This document shows, piece by piece, positions 34,990 to 45,162 of a DNA stretch of 64,000 bases. Below the pieces are notes generated by a model. The model made no database searches. It saw nothing but the letters and a program-made list of their open reading frames with translations, and was not told the origin of the DNA. The stretch's first letter is position 1. Each line of letters begins with the position of its first letter. The position numbers were made by a program, and so were the translations under genes. The stretch is from Chitinophaga oryzae (lineage in GTDB: Bacteria > Bacteroidota > Bacteroidia > Chitinophagales > Chitinophagaceae). Location of the stretch: the NCBI RefSeq assembly GCF_012516375.2, contig NZ_CP051204.2:1922001-1986000 (forward strand), given 5' to 3'.

Positions 34990-36349
34990 AGAATATGGTG
35001 AATTCCACTCTTCTGTTTTTCTGTCTGCCGGCAGCTGTTTTATTGCTGGCGATGGGTTGTGTCATACCATAACCTACGGCTTCTATTTTGGAGGCGTTAA
35101 CGCCCTGGCCTACGAGGTAAGCTTTTACCGCTTCGGCTCTTTCCCTGGAGAGGGCCAGGTTGCGTGTTTTGCTGCCTACGTTGTCGGTATGGCCGCTGAG
35201 TTTGAGGTTCAGGTTTTTGCGTTTAAGCAGTTCTGCCACCCTGTCGAGCGCCGGATAGGAGTGTGGTTTGATGGTTGCTTTCGCGAAATCAAATTCCAGG
35301 TTCTGGATAGCTTCTTTTACGATGCGGTTATCCTCTTCTGTGATGACCACCTTTTCTTCTTTTTTCTCGATAACAGGAGCGGGCAGGGGGCATCCGGCGC
35401 CGTCTACTGCAGTATTGGCCGGTGTGCCCGGGCATTTATCGAAGAAGTCGGAAACGCCGTCGCCGTCACTGTCTTTGGTCAGTTTATCCACATCGGCTGT
35501 CAGCCTTGCATTGCTCTGGGTGACAGCATCGAGGTTGGCACGCAGTGCGGCTTTCTGGGCTTCCAGCTCATCGTAGGTGGCGGCGGCAGGATTATGCCAT
35601 TGCAGCTGTGGTTTGCCTTTTTTGCCAAGAGCAAACTCCAGTCCGGCGTAGCCATAGGAGAATTTGTCCTTGTTAGGACCATACACACGGCCGTCGAGGT
35701 TATCGCCGTCAACATAATACATGGTGTAACCCAAGTCCAGGTTGATGAATTCAGACAGTCTGAACTTCAGACCGGCGCCTACCGGGATGATCAGTTCCTT
35801 GATGGTGCCGTCAGGCTTATAATCAAAAGATGTATTGCTGCCGGTCCGGGTAAGAGTCGGACTGTAACCGGCGATGCCGCCGCCTACGGACCCGTAGAGC
35901 ATTACGAAGTTCTTGCGGAACAGCCAGTTGACCGTCGTAATATTAAATACCGCGTTCAGGGAGGCCGACCATTTTAATTTTGTTTCAAAGGAGCTGTAGG
36001 GGCTTATAGGGGCCTGGCCGTTGCCCCAGTTTTTGCTGTTATCAGCCTGTAGTTTGCCACCCACATAATCGGCCCGGAGGGCCATAAAATGAAGCAGCTG
36101 GTATTTTACATAGGCGCCATAACCGCCGGATGCTTTCCATTTGGTAAAGTCGTTACTGCCACCGGTGGCAGCCACAGGGGCCAGGATACCACCGTTTACG
36201 CCAATAGACCAAGTTTTGTATTCCTGGGGGCCTTTAAATAACTGTACGGTGGGAACAGCTGAAGTGGATGTTTGGTCCTGGGCGTTGCTAAAGAGGGGCA
36301 AAAGGGCCATCAGGGCACAGGATGCCCGCCAGATAATGGATTTGTTCAT
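34988..36349 (-). CDS. OmpA family outer-membrane protein
   Basis: 453-residue protein: signal peptide (residues 1-23), an N-terminal beta-barrel of about 230 residues (WSIGVNGGILAPV, GAYVKYQLLHFMALRADYVGG, FVMLYGSVGGGIAGY, FSYGYAGLEFAL), a coiled linker (ELEAQKAALRANLDAVTQSNARL), a thrombospondin-type-3 calcium-binding motif (DSDGDGVSDFFDKCPGTPA) and a C-terminal OmpA peptidoglycan-binding domain (LEFDFAKATIKP, LSGHTDNVG, NLALSRERAEAVKAYLV, RRVEF). It links outer membrane and peptidoglycan. I use ATG 36349; the ATG at 36373 adds eight residues before the signal peptide. Confidence 0.94.
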   Translation of the reverse strand: MNKSIIWRASCALMALLPLFSNAQDQTSTSAVPTVQLFKGPQEYKTWSIGVNGGILAPVAATGGSNDFTKWKASGGYGAYVKYQLLHFMALRADYVGGKLQADNSKNWGNGQAPISPYSSFETKLKWSASLNAVFNITTVNWLFRKNFVMLYGSVGGGIAGYSPTLTRTGSNTSFDYKPDGTIKELIIPVGAGLKFRLSEFINLDLGYTMYYVDGDNLDGRVYGPNKDKFSYGYAGLEFALGKKGKPQLQWHNPAAATYDELEAQKAALRANLDAVTQSNARLTADVDKLTKDSDGDGVSDFFDKCPGTPANTAVDGAGCPLPAPVIEKKEEKVVITEEDNRIVKEAIQNLEFDFAKATIKPHSYPALDRVAELLKRKNLNLKLSGHTDNVGSKTRNLALSRERAEAVKAYLVGQGVNASKIEAVGYGMTQPIASNKTAAGRQKNRRVEFTIF

Positions 36350-36655
36350 AAAGAAAACACTTAGGTTATACAATTTGCTTTTTGTCTGATAAAATGATCA
36401 AAATACAGGCTTAGAGATGAATAGCAGCTAAAGAAAGGCGAGGTTAAGAACGGTTAACATTACTGCACAGATGGCCTTCTGTCTGGCCATTTTGTCGGGT
36501 TCCGCAAATGACTAAATAACCAAATAATCAATCAACTTGTTCAAATATAGGACACCTGACTGACATAATTTCATATTTTTTTGCTTGGCATAATCATTGA
36601 CAAACCTAAGACAAATACGACTTTTAACTTACAACTAAAGGAGAATCTTAATACT
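36350..36655. other. divergent intergenic region, ompA-like / dnaK
   Basis: 306 bp without a gene. Near 36,505 there is a single AT-rich unit (GACTAAATAACCAAATAATC) resembling arms of the dyads elsewhere. A rare Shine-Dalgarno-like AAAGGAG lies at 36637-36643, before dnaK. I see no CIRCE element. Confidence 0.55.
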
Positions 36656-38560
<1,905 letters not shown>

Positions 38561-38613
38561 ATCCATTGACGGATTTTTTGATTTACGATTTTTGATGTCG
38601 TAGATTAATAAAC

Positions 38614-38655
38614 AAAAAGACCGGAGCAGGTGAAATATCCTGCTTCGGTCTTTTT
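38614..38655. terminator. terminator after dnaK, nested in an AT-rich dyad
   Basis: 17-bp stem with one mismatch (38614-38630 and 38639-38655), loop TGAAATAT, with A-run before and T-run after. Outer AT-rich arms (GGATTTTTTGATTTACG near 38571; AAAATCATAAATC near 38676) match the dyad type at 9.4 kb. Confidence 0.88.
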
Positions 38656-38738
38656 TATGTTTATCCCCAATAGCAAAAAATCATAAATCAATAAATCCCT
38701 AAATATCTTTATTTTGTTCCCGCTTAGCCTGGGAACAG

Positions 38739-41387
38739 ATGCATCAGACCATACGTTTTTACCTTCGTTACCATACCCACTACGGGCAGGACGTTTACCT
38801 GCTGGGAAATATTCCCGCACTGGGCAGCGACGTGCCACACCAGGCCCTCCGCCTGCAATGGGAAAACGACGAATGGTGGAGCGCTACTATCCGGATCACC
38901 ACCACGGAACCCTTTGTTCTCCAATACCAATACCTGCTCCGGGAACTGGAAGAAGTGACCTATGAAGGCGGCGTCCGGGAAATATTGCTCGACCCGGCCC
39001 GGGAAGCCTACCGGTTCACCGATACCTGGAACTACGCCGGTCAACCGCAGAACGCCTGGCAGACAGCCCCTTTTACCCGCGTATTTTTCCGGCATCCGGT
39101 TCAACAGCCGGACAGCCGCGCCGCCACCCACCAGTTCCGCGTACAGGCGCCGTTGCTGCCCGCCGGTAAAACCATCTGCCTCCTGGGGAATGTTCCCTCA
39201 TTGGGCAGCTGGAATATTAAAACCCCCCTTTTGCTGCAATACGATGCGCAGGGCTGGTTTACCGCAGCGCCGCAGCTGCCCGCCGGTGCCACACCGGTAC
39301 GGTACAAATACGGGGTTTACGATCTTGACAATCATACTTTCGAATATTACGAAAACGGCCCTGACCGGGAACTGCCGGTTTTCGCTACCGGTGAGCATAC
39401 TGTTCTGCATGATGGCTTCGTGCGGCTGGACTATCCCCATTGGAAGGGCGCCGGCGTGTCCGTGCCCGTATTCAGCCTGCGCAGTCACGAAGGCTTTGGC
39501 ACCGGTGAGTTCGCAGACCTCGTACCGCTGGCGCAATGGGCCCGGCAGGGCGGTCTGCAGCTGATACAGGTGCTGCCGGTCAACGATACCGTCAGCACCT
39601 GGACCTGGCGCGATTCCTATCCCTACAACGCCATCTCCTCCTTTGCCCTGCATCCGCTTTACATCCGCCTGCAGGACGTAGGCCTGCTGCCGGCTACGCA
39701 CCCGTTGCAACGGCAGTTTCATTCCTTACGGCAGTGGCTCAACGAAAAAGAGGAGGTCGACTATGAAACCGTCCTGTCTTATAAACTAGCTTATCTCAAA
39801 GCGCTTTATGAAGAGGAAGGCGAGAAGCTGCAGACACGCGCTTACTGGCAGTGGTTTGCCGCCAACGAACACTGGCTGCTGCCTTACGCCGTTTTCTGTT
39901 ACCTGCGGGATAAATACCATACCAGCGATTTTTCCCGCTGGCCGGAATATAACCAATACGACTATACGGCTATCAACCAGCTGGTGATAGCTGACGGCGC
40001 CGCCGCAGCCGCCGCGCACTTCTGGTTTTTTGTACAGTACCACCTGCATCTGCAGCTGCAGCAGGCCGTAACGGCGGTGCGCAACGAAGGGGTAGCGCTG
40101 AAGGGAGACATCCCTATCGGCATCTCCCGTTACAGTGCAGACGCCTGGATGAACCCCGGCCTCTACCACTCCGATATGCAGGCCGGCGCGCCACCCGACA
40201 GCTTTACCGCGGAAGGGCAGAATTGGGGCTTCCCCACGTACAACTGGAAGAAGATGATGGCCGACGGCTGCGAATGGTGGCAGCAAAGGCTCCGGCATAT
40301 GTCCGTTTATTTCGATGCTTTCCGGATCGATCATATCCTTGGTTTCTTCCGCATCTGGCAGATACCGCAACAGGCCGTACAGGGGCTGCTGGGGTATTTT
40401 CACCCTGCCATTCCCCTCAGCCGGGAAGAGCTGCTGCAGAAAGGTATTCCTTTTGACGAAGCGCGCTTCTGCCAGCCGTGGATCACGGACGCGGTACTGG
40501 ACCAGACCTTCGGCAGCTATGCCGGCATCATTAAAGACCGTTACCTCTATGCACTGCCCCACGGGCGGTATGCCCTCCAGCCGCATTGCGATACCCAGCG
40601 TAAGGTCAGGGAGCTGCAACTGCCGGAAGCGGTGGAATCGGCCCTGTTCCACCTGATAGCAGATGTGTTGCTGATAAAGGTCACACAGGGAGAACGGGTG
40701 ATGTATCATCCCCGCTACGACCTCGCGTCCACCACCTCCTTTGCCGCACTCGACCCTGTTACCCAACAACGGTTACTGGACCTGTACCACCATTTCTTTT
40801 ATGTCCGCCAGGAGAGTTGCTGGCGCAAGGAAGCCATGCATAAGCTGCCGCTGATCAGAAGAGCCACCCGCATGCTGATCTGTGGGGAGGACCTGGGCAT
40901 GGTACCGCATTGTGTGCCCGGCGTGATGCAGGCGCAAGGCATCCTCGGACTGGAAGTGCAGCGTATGCCCAAACAGGCGGGGTATGATTTCGCCGCTATC
41001 TTTGAGGCGCCCTACCTGTCCGTGCTGACCCCGGCCACCCACGATATGAGCACCCTCAGAGGATGGTGGGAAGAAAACGCAGGCATCTCCCGGAAATACT
41101 ATCAACAGGTATTGAAACACAACACCCCGGCGCCTTTGCATGCCAATGTCGCCCTGGTAAAGGAAATTATCAACCAGCACTTGCAGGCTAACGCCATGTG
41201 GCGTATCTTTCAAATACAGGACCTGCTGGCGGCAGCCGGTTATATTTCCGACCAGCATCCTGATAAGGAAAGGATCAATATTCCCGCAGTGACACAACAT
41301 TACTGGAGATACCGAATCCCTGATTCAATTACGAATTACGAATTACGAATTACGAATGCGGGCGCATTTGTAAGACATAATCCGTAA
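38739..41387 (+). CDS. malQ: 4-alpha-glucanotransferase with starch-binding domains
   Basis: 882-residue amylomaltase/disproportionating enzyme (GH77), acting on glycogen or maltodextrin. Two CBM20-type starch-binding domains lie at about 1-100 and 125-235 (VYLLGNIPALGSD, ICLLGNVPSLGSWN). The catalytic domain follows: nucleophile Asp in FDAFRIDHILGFFRIW, acid/base Glu in LICGEDLGMVP, stabiliser in TPATHDMSTLRGWW. The last approximately 20 residues (SITNYELRITN, then AGAFVRHNP) are encoded by ATTACGA heptamers and the core of a dyad, so the natural C-terminus seems to have been extended or replaced by repeat DNA. A 6-bp dyad (38716-38721 / 38731-38736) sits just before the ATG. Confidence 0.94.
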   Translation: MHQTIRFYLRYHTHYGQDVYLLGNIPALGSDVPHQALRLQWENDEWWSATIRITTTEPFVLQYQYLLRELEEVTYEGGVREILLDPAREAYRFTDTWNYAGQPQNAWQTAPFTRVFFRHPVQQPDSRAATHQFRVQAPLLPAGKTICLLGNVPSLGSWNIKTPLLLQYDAQGWFTAAPQLPAGATPVRYKYGVYDLDNHTFEYYENGPDRELPVFATGEHTVLHDGFVRLDYPHWKGAGVSVPVFSLRSHEGFGTGEFADLVPLAQWARQGGLQLIQVLPVNDTVSTWTWRDSYPYNAISSFALHPLYIRLQDVGLLPATHPLQRQFHSLRQWLNEKEEVDYETVLSYKLAYLKALYEEEGEKLQTRAYWQWFAANEHWLLPYAVFCYLRDKYHTSDFSRWPEYNQYDYTAINQLVIADGAAAAAAHFWFFVQYHLHLQLQQAVTAVRNEGVALKGDIPIGISRYSADAWMNPGLYHSDMQAGAPPDSFTAEGQNWGFPTYNWKKMMADGCEWWQQRLRHMSVYFDAFRIDHILGFFRIWQIPQQAVQGLLGYFHPAIPLSREELLQKGIPFDEARFCQPWITDAVLDQTFGSYAGIIKDRYLYALPHGRYALQPHCDTQRKVRELQLPEAVESALFHLIADVLLIKVTQGERVMYHPRYDLASTTSFAALDPVTQQRLLDLYHHFFYVRQESCWRKEAMHKLPLIRRATRMLICGEDLGMVPHCVPGVMQAQGILGLEVQRMPKQAGYDFAAIFEAPYLSVLTPATHDMSTLRGWWEENAGISRKYYQQVLKHNTPAPLHANVALVKEIINQHLQANAMWRIFQIQDLLAAAGYISDQHPDKERINIPAVTQHYWRYRIPDSITNYELRITNAGAFVRHNP

Positions 41388-41448
41388 TGGACCTTGGGAT
41401 AGGAAGTCCTTCATTCGTAATTCGTAATTCGTAATTCGTAATTTTTTT
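41327..41448 (+). repeat. heptamer-arm dyad, copy 3
   Basis: Perfect 31-bp arms of ATTACGA heptamers (41327-41357) and their complement (41413-41443) around a 55-bp interior unlike the core of copies 1 and 2, followed by seven T. The left arm codes for the MalQ C-terminus; the MalQ stop codon is in the interior; the epimerase ATG is 3 bp after the T-run. Confidence 0.95.
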
Positions 41449-41451
41449 AAA

Positions 41452-42477
41452 ATGAAACTCACACTTTATCCTTTTGAACTGAAATTCCGCCACACGTTTA
41501 CCATTTCACGCAAATCAAAAGACGTACAACCCCTGCTGGTAGTGGAATTACAACAGGACGGCCTGTCCGGCCTCGGAGAAACGGCCGACAACTCCTATTA
41601 CAACATGACGGTTCCCCGGCTGATGGAGGCGATCAACGCGCACCGCCCGTTCATTGAAAACTATACGCTGGACAAGCCGGAGGCTTTCTGGCAGGAGATG
41701 TTCCCCTTACTGAAGGATAATATGTTTGCACTTTGCGCGCTGGACCTGGCAGCATGGGACCTGTACGCCAAACGCCAGCATAAAAAGCTGTATGAAGTGT
41801 GGGGCCTGAACATCTCCCATAACCCGCTGACAGACTACACCATCGGCATTGACACCATCGACAATATGGTGAAGAAATTAAAAGAATTCCCCTGGCCGAT
41901 CTATAAAATAAAACTCGGCACCAAAGAAGATATTGAAATTATCACGGAGCTGAGAAAGCATACCAGCGCGGTATTCCGGGTAGATGCCAACTGTGCCTGG
42001 GGCGTGGAAGAGACCCTGCAGAATGCTGCCGCCATGAAACCACTGGGCGTGGAGTTCATCGAGCAACCTATGCCGGCAGCAGACCGCGAAGGGATGAAAA
42101 ATGTTTTTGAACAATCCGTGCTGCCCATCATTGCAGATGAAAGCTGCATCGTAGAGCAGGATGTGGCCCGTTGCCATGGCTATTTCCATGGTATCAATAT
42201 CAAGCTCACCAAATGCGGTGGTATCACACCGGCGCTGCGTATGATCAAAGAAGCGAGGCAATGCGGCATGAAGGTAATGACCGGCAGTATGAACGAAAGC
42301 ACCGTTGGCACTTCTGCGGTGGCGCACCTGCTGCCCCTGCTGGATTATGTCGACATGGACGGGCCGTTATTACTGGCTGAAGACACCGCGGACGGTATCC
42401 GTATTGACAACGGCCGTATCATTTACGCCGACAGGCCGGGTGTGGGTGCGGTGCTCCGGCAAACGTCCGCTGTCTGA
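41452..42477 (+). CDS. dipeptide epimerase (enolase superfamily)
   Basis: 341-residue enolase-superfamily member of the muconate-lactonizing subgroup, most like L-Ala-D/L-Glu-type dipeptide epimerases that recycle murein peptides. Acid-base lysines are in YKIKLG (Lys152, Lys154) and INIKLTKCGG (Lys251/254); metal ligands are Asp178 (VDAN), Glu204 (FIEQP) and Asp229 (ADES). The specificity segment near the end is GSMNESTVGTS. Dipeptide preference varies within this family in Bacteroidota, so the exact substrate is open. The start codon follows directly on a dyad and T-run, leaving little room for a free 5' leader. Confidence 0.88.
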   Translation: MKLTLYPFELKFRHTFTISRKSKDVQPLLVVELQQDGLSGLGETADNSYYNMTVPRLMEAINAHRPFIENYTLDKPEAFWQEMFPLLKDNMFALCALDLAAWDLYAKRQHKKLYEVWGLNISHNPLTDYTIGIDTIDNMVKKLKEFPWPIYKIKLGTKEDIEIITELRKHTSAVFRVDANCAWGVEETLQNAAAMKPLGVEFIEQPMPAADREGMKNVFEQSVLPIIADESCIVEQDVARCHGYFHGINIKLTKCGGITPALRMIKEARQCGMKVMTGSMNESTVGTSAVAHLLPLLDYVDMDGPLLLAEDTADGIRIDNGRIIYADRPGVGAVLRQTSAV

Positions 42478-42518
42478 TTAAATGGCGTATATCCTATTCC
42501 GTTAGTATACTGCGGTAG

Positions 42519-43145
42519 TTAGTCCCGGAAGCTGTCATGAAACCCGGGCCACAACAGATCGGCATAGCTGCCGAGGGAGGCCTTGACGGCGGTCATCACT
42601 ACCGGATCGTTGCATCTGCCGGTGTCCTTGCTGGCGATGATGCGGTCGGTGTAGGCCTGCAGCAGCGACGGGTGTTCGGTGATCGCTGTCACCGGCGCAG
42701 CGGGGTAAATGTTCATGCCTGTGGAGGAGAACGGCCATTGGGCGGCCGTTTCCGTGAGGCGTTGTACCAGCGGGTCTGCAGGCGCCAGTTTTTTGGCGAT
42801 GCTCAGCAGATCGGGCAGATAGCGCAGGCAGAGATCGGCAGAGTATATGGCTTCCGGGCCTGTTGCCCCGGCGTGTTTGGGCAGCCATTGTTCAATGCCG
42901 TTATTGCCGGATGGCCGGGACCTGATGAGTTGCGCCGCCCTATAAATAAAGCTGGCGGCCCAGAGGGCGGTGTCGTTGTCGAAGGCCGGCGCTTCACCGG
43001 GCATATCGATAAGGTCGTGCTGATAATAATTCAGTAGTATGCTCCTGGTGGCAGCCAGGTCATCCGGGGAAAAAGCATGGACCGCTGTGTCTACAGTCAC
43101 TTGTCCGTCGCGGACCAGGGTCGTTATAAATGAGGATAGATTCAT
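42519..43145 (-). CDS. hypothetical protein in C25-peptidase operon
   Basis: 208-residue soluble protein I do not recognise. No signal peptide or membrane helix. It appears mostly helical, with notable segments FDNDTALWAASFIYRAAQLI, LCLRYLPDLLSIAKKLAPADPL and a C-terminal LGSYADLLWPGFHDSF. It lies 59 bp downstream of the 97-residue gene and in the same direction, so it is probably the last gene of an operon headed by the C25-like peptidase. A role as partner, substrate or immunity factor of that peptidase is possible but is only inferred from position. Confidence 0.7.
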   Translation of the reverse strand: MNLSSFITTLVRDGQVTVDTAVHAFSPDDLAATRSILLNYYQHDLIDMPGEAPAFDNDTALWAASFIYRAAQLIRSRPSGNNGIEQWLPKHAGATGPEAIYSADLCLRYLPDLLSIAKKLAPADPLVQRLTETAAQWPFSSTGMNIYPAAPVTAITEHPSLLQAYTDRIIASKDTGRCNDPVVMTAVKASLGSYADLLWPGFHDSFRD

Positions 43146-43204
43146 AGGTTGCTGTTGTCATCTATGCGTGCGGGATGCATAAATGCCAAAGTAATAAAAA
43201 ACCA

Positions 43205-43498
43205 CTAAATAGCAGCATCCGGTCGGGGATCTTCTTCACCTTCTTTCCAGGAGCGGGCCAGGAACACATAATCTACGATATATCCCTCGGCGGTGATGGT
43301 TTTGCCCGCCAGTTTCATCAGCGGGTTGTTCATGAAAGGGTTGGCGCCGGCGGGGCGTATCAGATAGTCGCCCTGATCGGTCACCAGGTATACGCCAAGG
43401 TGCTCGCTTTTGGAGCGCTGGCCAAAAGTCCGCAGTACCAGTCGACCGGTAAGGCGGATGCTGTTTTCTTCGGAATAATTATCTGCTGACATATTCAC
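43205..43498 (-). CDS. small hypothetical protein in C25-peptidase operon
   Basis: 97-residue soluble protein without recognised domain. It looks beta-rich (SIRLTGRLVLRTFG, LGVYLVTDQGDYLIRP, KTITAEGYIVDYVFLA), compatible with a small OB-fold-like barrel. The 5' end overlaps the peptidase gene by 20 bp (or 14 bp if the second ATG at 43492 is used), which indicates translational coupling. Function unknown. Confidence 0.7.
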   Translation of the reverse strand: MNMSADNYSEENSIRLTGRLVLRTFGQRSKSEHLGVYLVTDQGDYLIRPAGANPFMNNPLMKLAGKTITAEGYIVDYVFLARSWKEGEEDPRPDAAI

Positions 43499-45026
43499 GG
43501 TAGCCCAGTATTTGATTGTTTTTTTCTTTTACGACCAGCACTTTGGTGCTGGTACGCTCTCCGCTGACTGCTGATTCCGAAAATACATGAAATTTTACAG
43601 ATGGCATGGAAGTACCTGATGCAGCGCTTACCAGCGGGCTTTTCCGCTGGCTGATAAATGTTTTGGCAGGAGGGGGCGTGGTAAACAGTCTCTCTCCCAG
43701 CAGGGAATGCATGGCTGCCTCCAGCGCGGGATCGGTGGCATGGGTTTCTGTCGTGTGCGCCGGGGTGGACAGAAAATCGTCCAGCATTTTGCCCCGGGCT
43801 TCCAGGTTGTCACGGCGGTTCTGCAGGCTGTTCACAAATGCCTGGGTGATGCCGTCCGTGCTGGGGTCTCTGTCGTTGATCACCGGCTGCAGCGACGGGT
43901 CTCCCAGCAGGTAAAACTGGGCGGCCGTTTTCAGCTCGAACGGGTCGAGGGTAGGTCCCATTTCGTGCAGAAAACGTTGACGGGCTTCCAGTAGCGCCCG
44001 GCCTGTAGAGGCGCCATTGAGCACGTTGATCAGGAAGAACTGGGTAAGCAGGTCTGCCAGCCCCTGCCCGGTAGGCGGCCCGTAGGCGATGTTGGAGGCG
44101 CCCACAAAAGCGATGGCATGATTCAGCAGGTAGCTGTTGGCCATGCTCATGAGTTTCGCTGCATTTTTCTGCGGGTCGTACAGCTGGCCGCCATAGCAGC
44201 ATTCAGCCGCTACTACCGTGCCGGTGCTCAGTTTGGCAGTGATGGTGTCTGAGCGCATGGCCAGCGGAAAGTTGGTTAATTTCTGGCCGTAGTAGCCGGG
44301 ATTATAAATGGCGCCGTGGCAGTTGATGAAATGTGTTTTGGGCATCATCTGGGTGGACCAGTTGGTGCCGTCCAGCGTATCGGTGCCCGGAAAGATCAAC
44401 AGGTTGCTTTTATCGCCGAATATGTTCTGCAGGCTGTTTTGCGTAGAATCCTGCCAGTCGAACGTGCTGGCGGAGAAATAAGGTTTGTATACCTGTACCG
44501 GCTGCGGCGTGGTGTCCAGGATGTCTTTAATGAGCGAACGCAGGTAAGCGGGATCTGCTACTCCCGGTATGTCCGGCAGGCGGCCTACTACCCGCACCGG
44601 GGCAATGAACCTGCCCGGGTCTGTATCGTACGGCGTATCGCACGCATAGGGCAGATCGCTGGGAATAAGGCTGTCCGGATCATTGTCTTTCAGGAGGTTT
44701 TTCAACCGCTGAAAAGGGATGATGTCCTGGGCGCCTACCAGCATGATATAGCCAGGAGAATAAAAACGGTACAGGTCATCTATTGCCTTTTTATGCTGGG
44801 CTTCATCTTTGGCGTCTGTGACGGGGGCCGACTGGCAGGCCTGCATCTGGGCGGTATCATCCAGGAAAATCAGTTGGGTGGACAACTGCCTGCCCGCATC
44901 AAATGCCTGCAGTGCTTTCAGGTCGTCCAATATGGCCTGATGCCGGTCTCCATACTTCTGCTGTAAGGCCGTTTTATTGGTTATAATGAGTTTCGTCGTC
45001 AACATATGAATCGCAGGGCTTGCCAT
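43479..45026 (-). CDS. C25-family (gingipain-fold) cysteine peptidase, cytosolic
   Basis: 515-residue protein with the caspase-hemoglobinase fold of peptidase family C25. The putative catalytic dyad is His237 in FINCHGAIY and Cys276/277 in VVAAECCYGG. Other C25-type landmarks are IMLVGAQDIIPF (about 94-105), a loop of Asp-rich residues (YDTDPGRF), AFVGASNIAYGP and LLGDPSLQPV (about 373-382). Unlike gingipains it has no signal peptide, propeptide or type IX secretion C-terminal domain, so it should stay in the cytosol or be exported by another route. The C-terminal 130 residues are low-complexity then beta-like (STKVLVVKEKNN). First gene of a three-gene operon. A second ATG at 45005 is also possible as start. 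Confidence 0.82.
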   Translation of the reverse strand: MASPAIHMLTTKLIITNKTALQQKYGDRHQAILDDLKALQAFDAGRQLSTQLIFLDDTAQMQACQSAPVTDAKDEAQHKKAIDDLYRFYSPGYIMLVGAQDIIPFQRLKNLLKDNDPDSLIPSDLPYACDTPYDTDPGRFIAPVRVVGRLPDIPGVADPAYLRSLIKDILDTTPQPVQVYKPYFSASTFDWQDSTQNSLQNIFGDKSNLLIFPGTDTLDGTNWSTQMMPKTHFINCHGAIYNPGYYGQKLTNFPLAMRSDTITAKLSTGTVVAAECCYGGQLYDPQKNAAKLMSMANSYLLNHAIAFVGASNIAYGPPTGQGLADLLTQFFLINVLNGASTGRALLEARQRFLHEMGPTLDPFELKTAAQFYLLGDPSLQPVINDRDPSTDGITQAFVNSLQNRRDNLEARGKMLDDFLSTPAHTTETHATDPALEAAMHSLLGERLFTTPPPAKTFISQRKSPLVSAASGTSMPSVKFHVFSESAVSGERTSTKVLVVKEKNNQILGYREYVSR

Positions 45027-45147
45027 ATATCTTTCATTAAGCGCTAAAAATATTAAAATAAACGGATAACCGGCAAGCTTCCACAGACAATATTAAGCCG
45101 CCGCTACGCAAAGTACTTGCATAGTGAAAAAGGAAACAGTATTTTGT

Positions 45148-45161
45148 TGCAAACGATTGCA
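45148..45161. promoter_or_regulatory. LacI-type operator-like palindrome
   Basis: TGCAAACGATTGCA, a near-palindrome with central CG and six-base arms differing only at the innermost pair, resembles LacI/GalR-family operators. It ends one base before the PmoA-like ATG. No LacI gene is in the window. Confidence 0.35.
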
Positions 45162-45162
45162 C

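Noticed and set aside
36350..36655. CIRCE element before dnaK
   Set aside because: No TTAGCACTC-type inverted repeat is visible in the interval.
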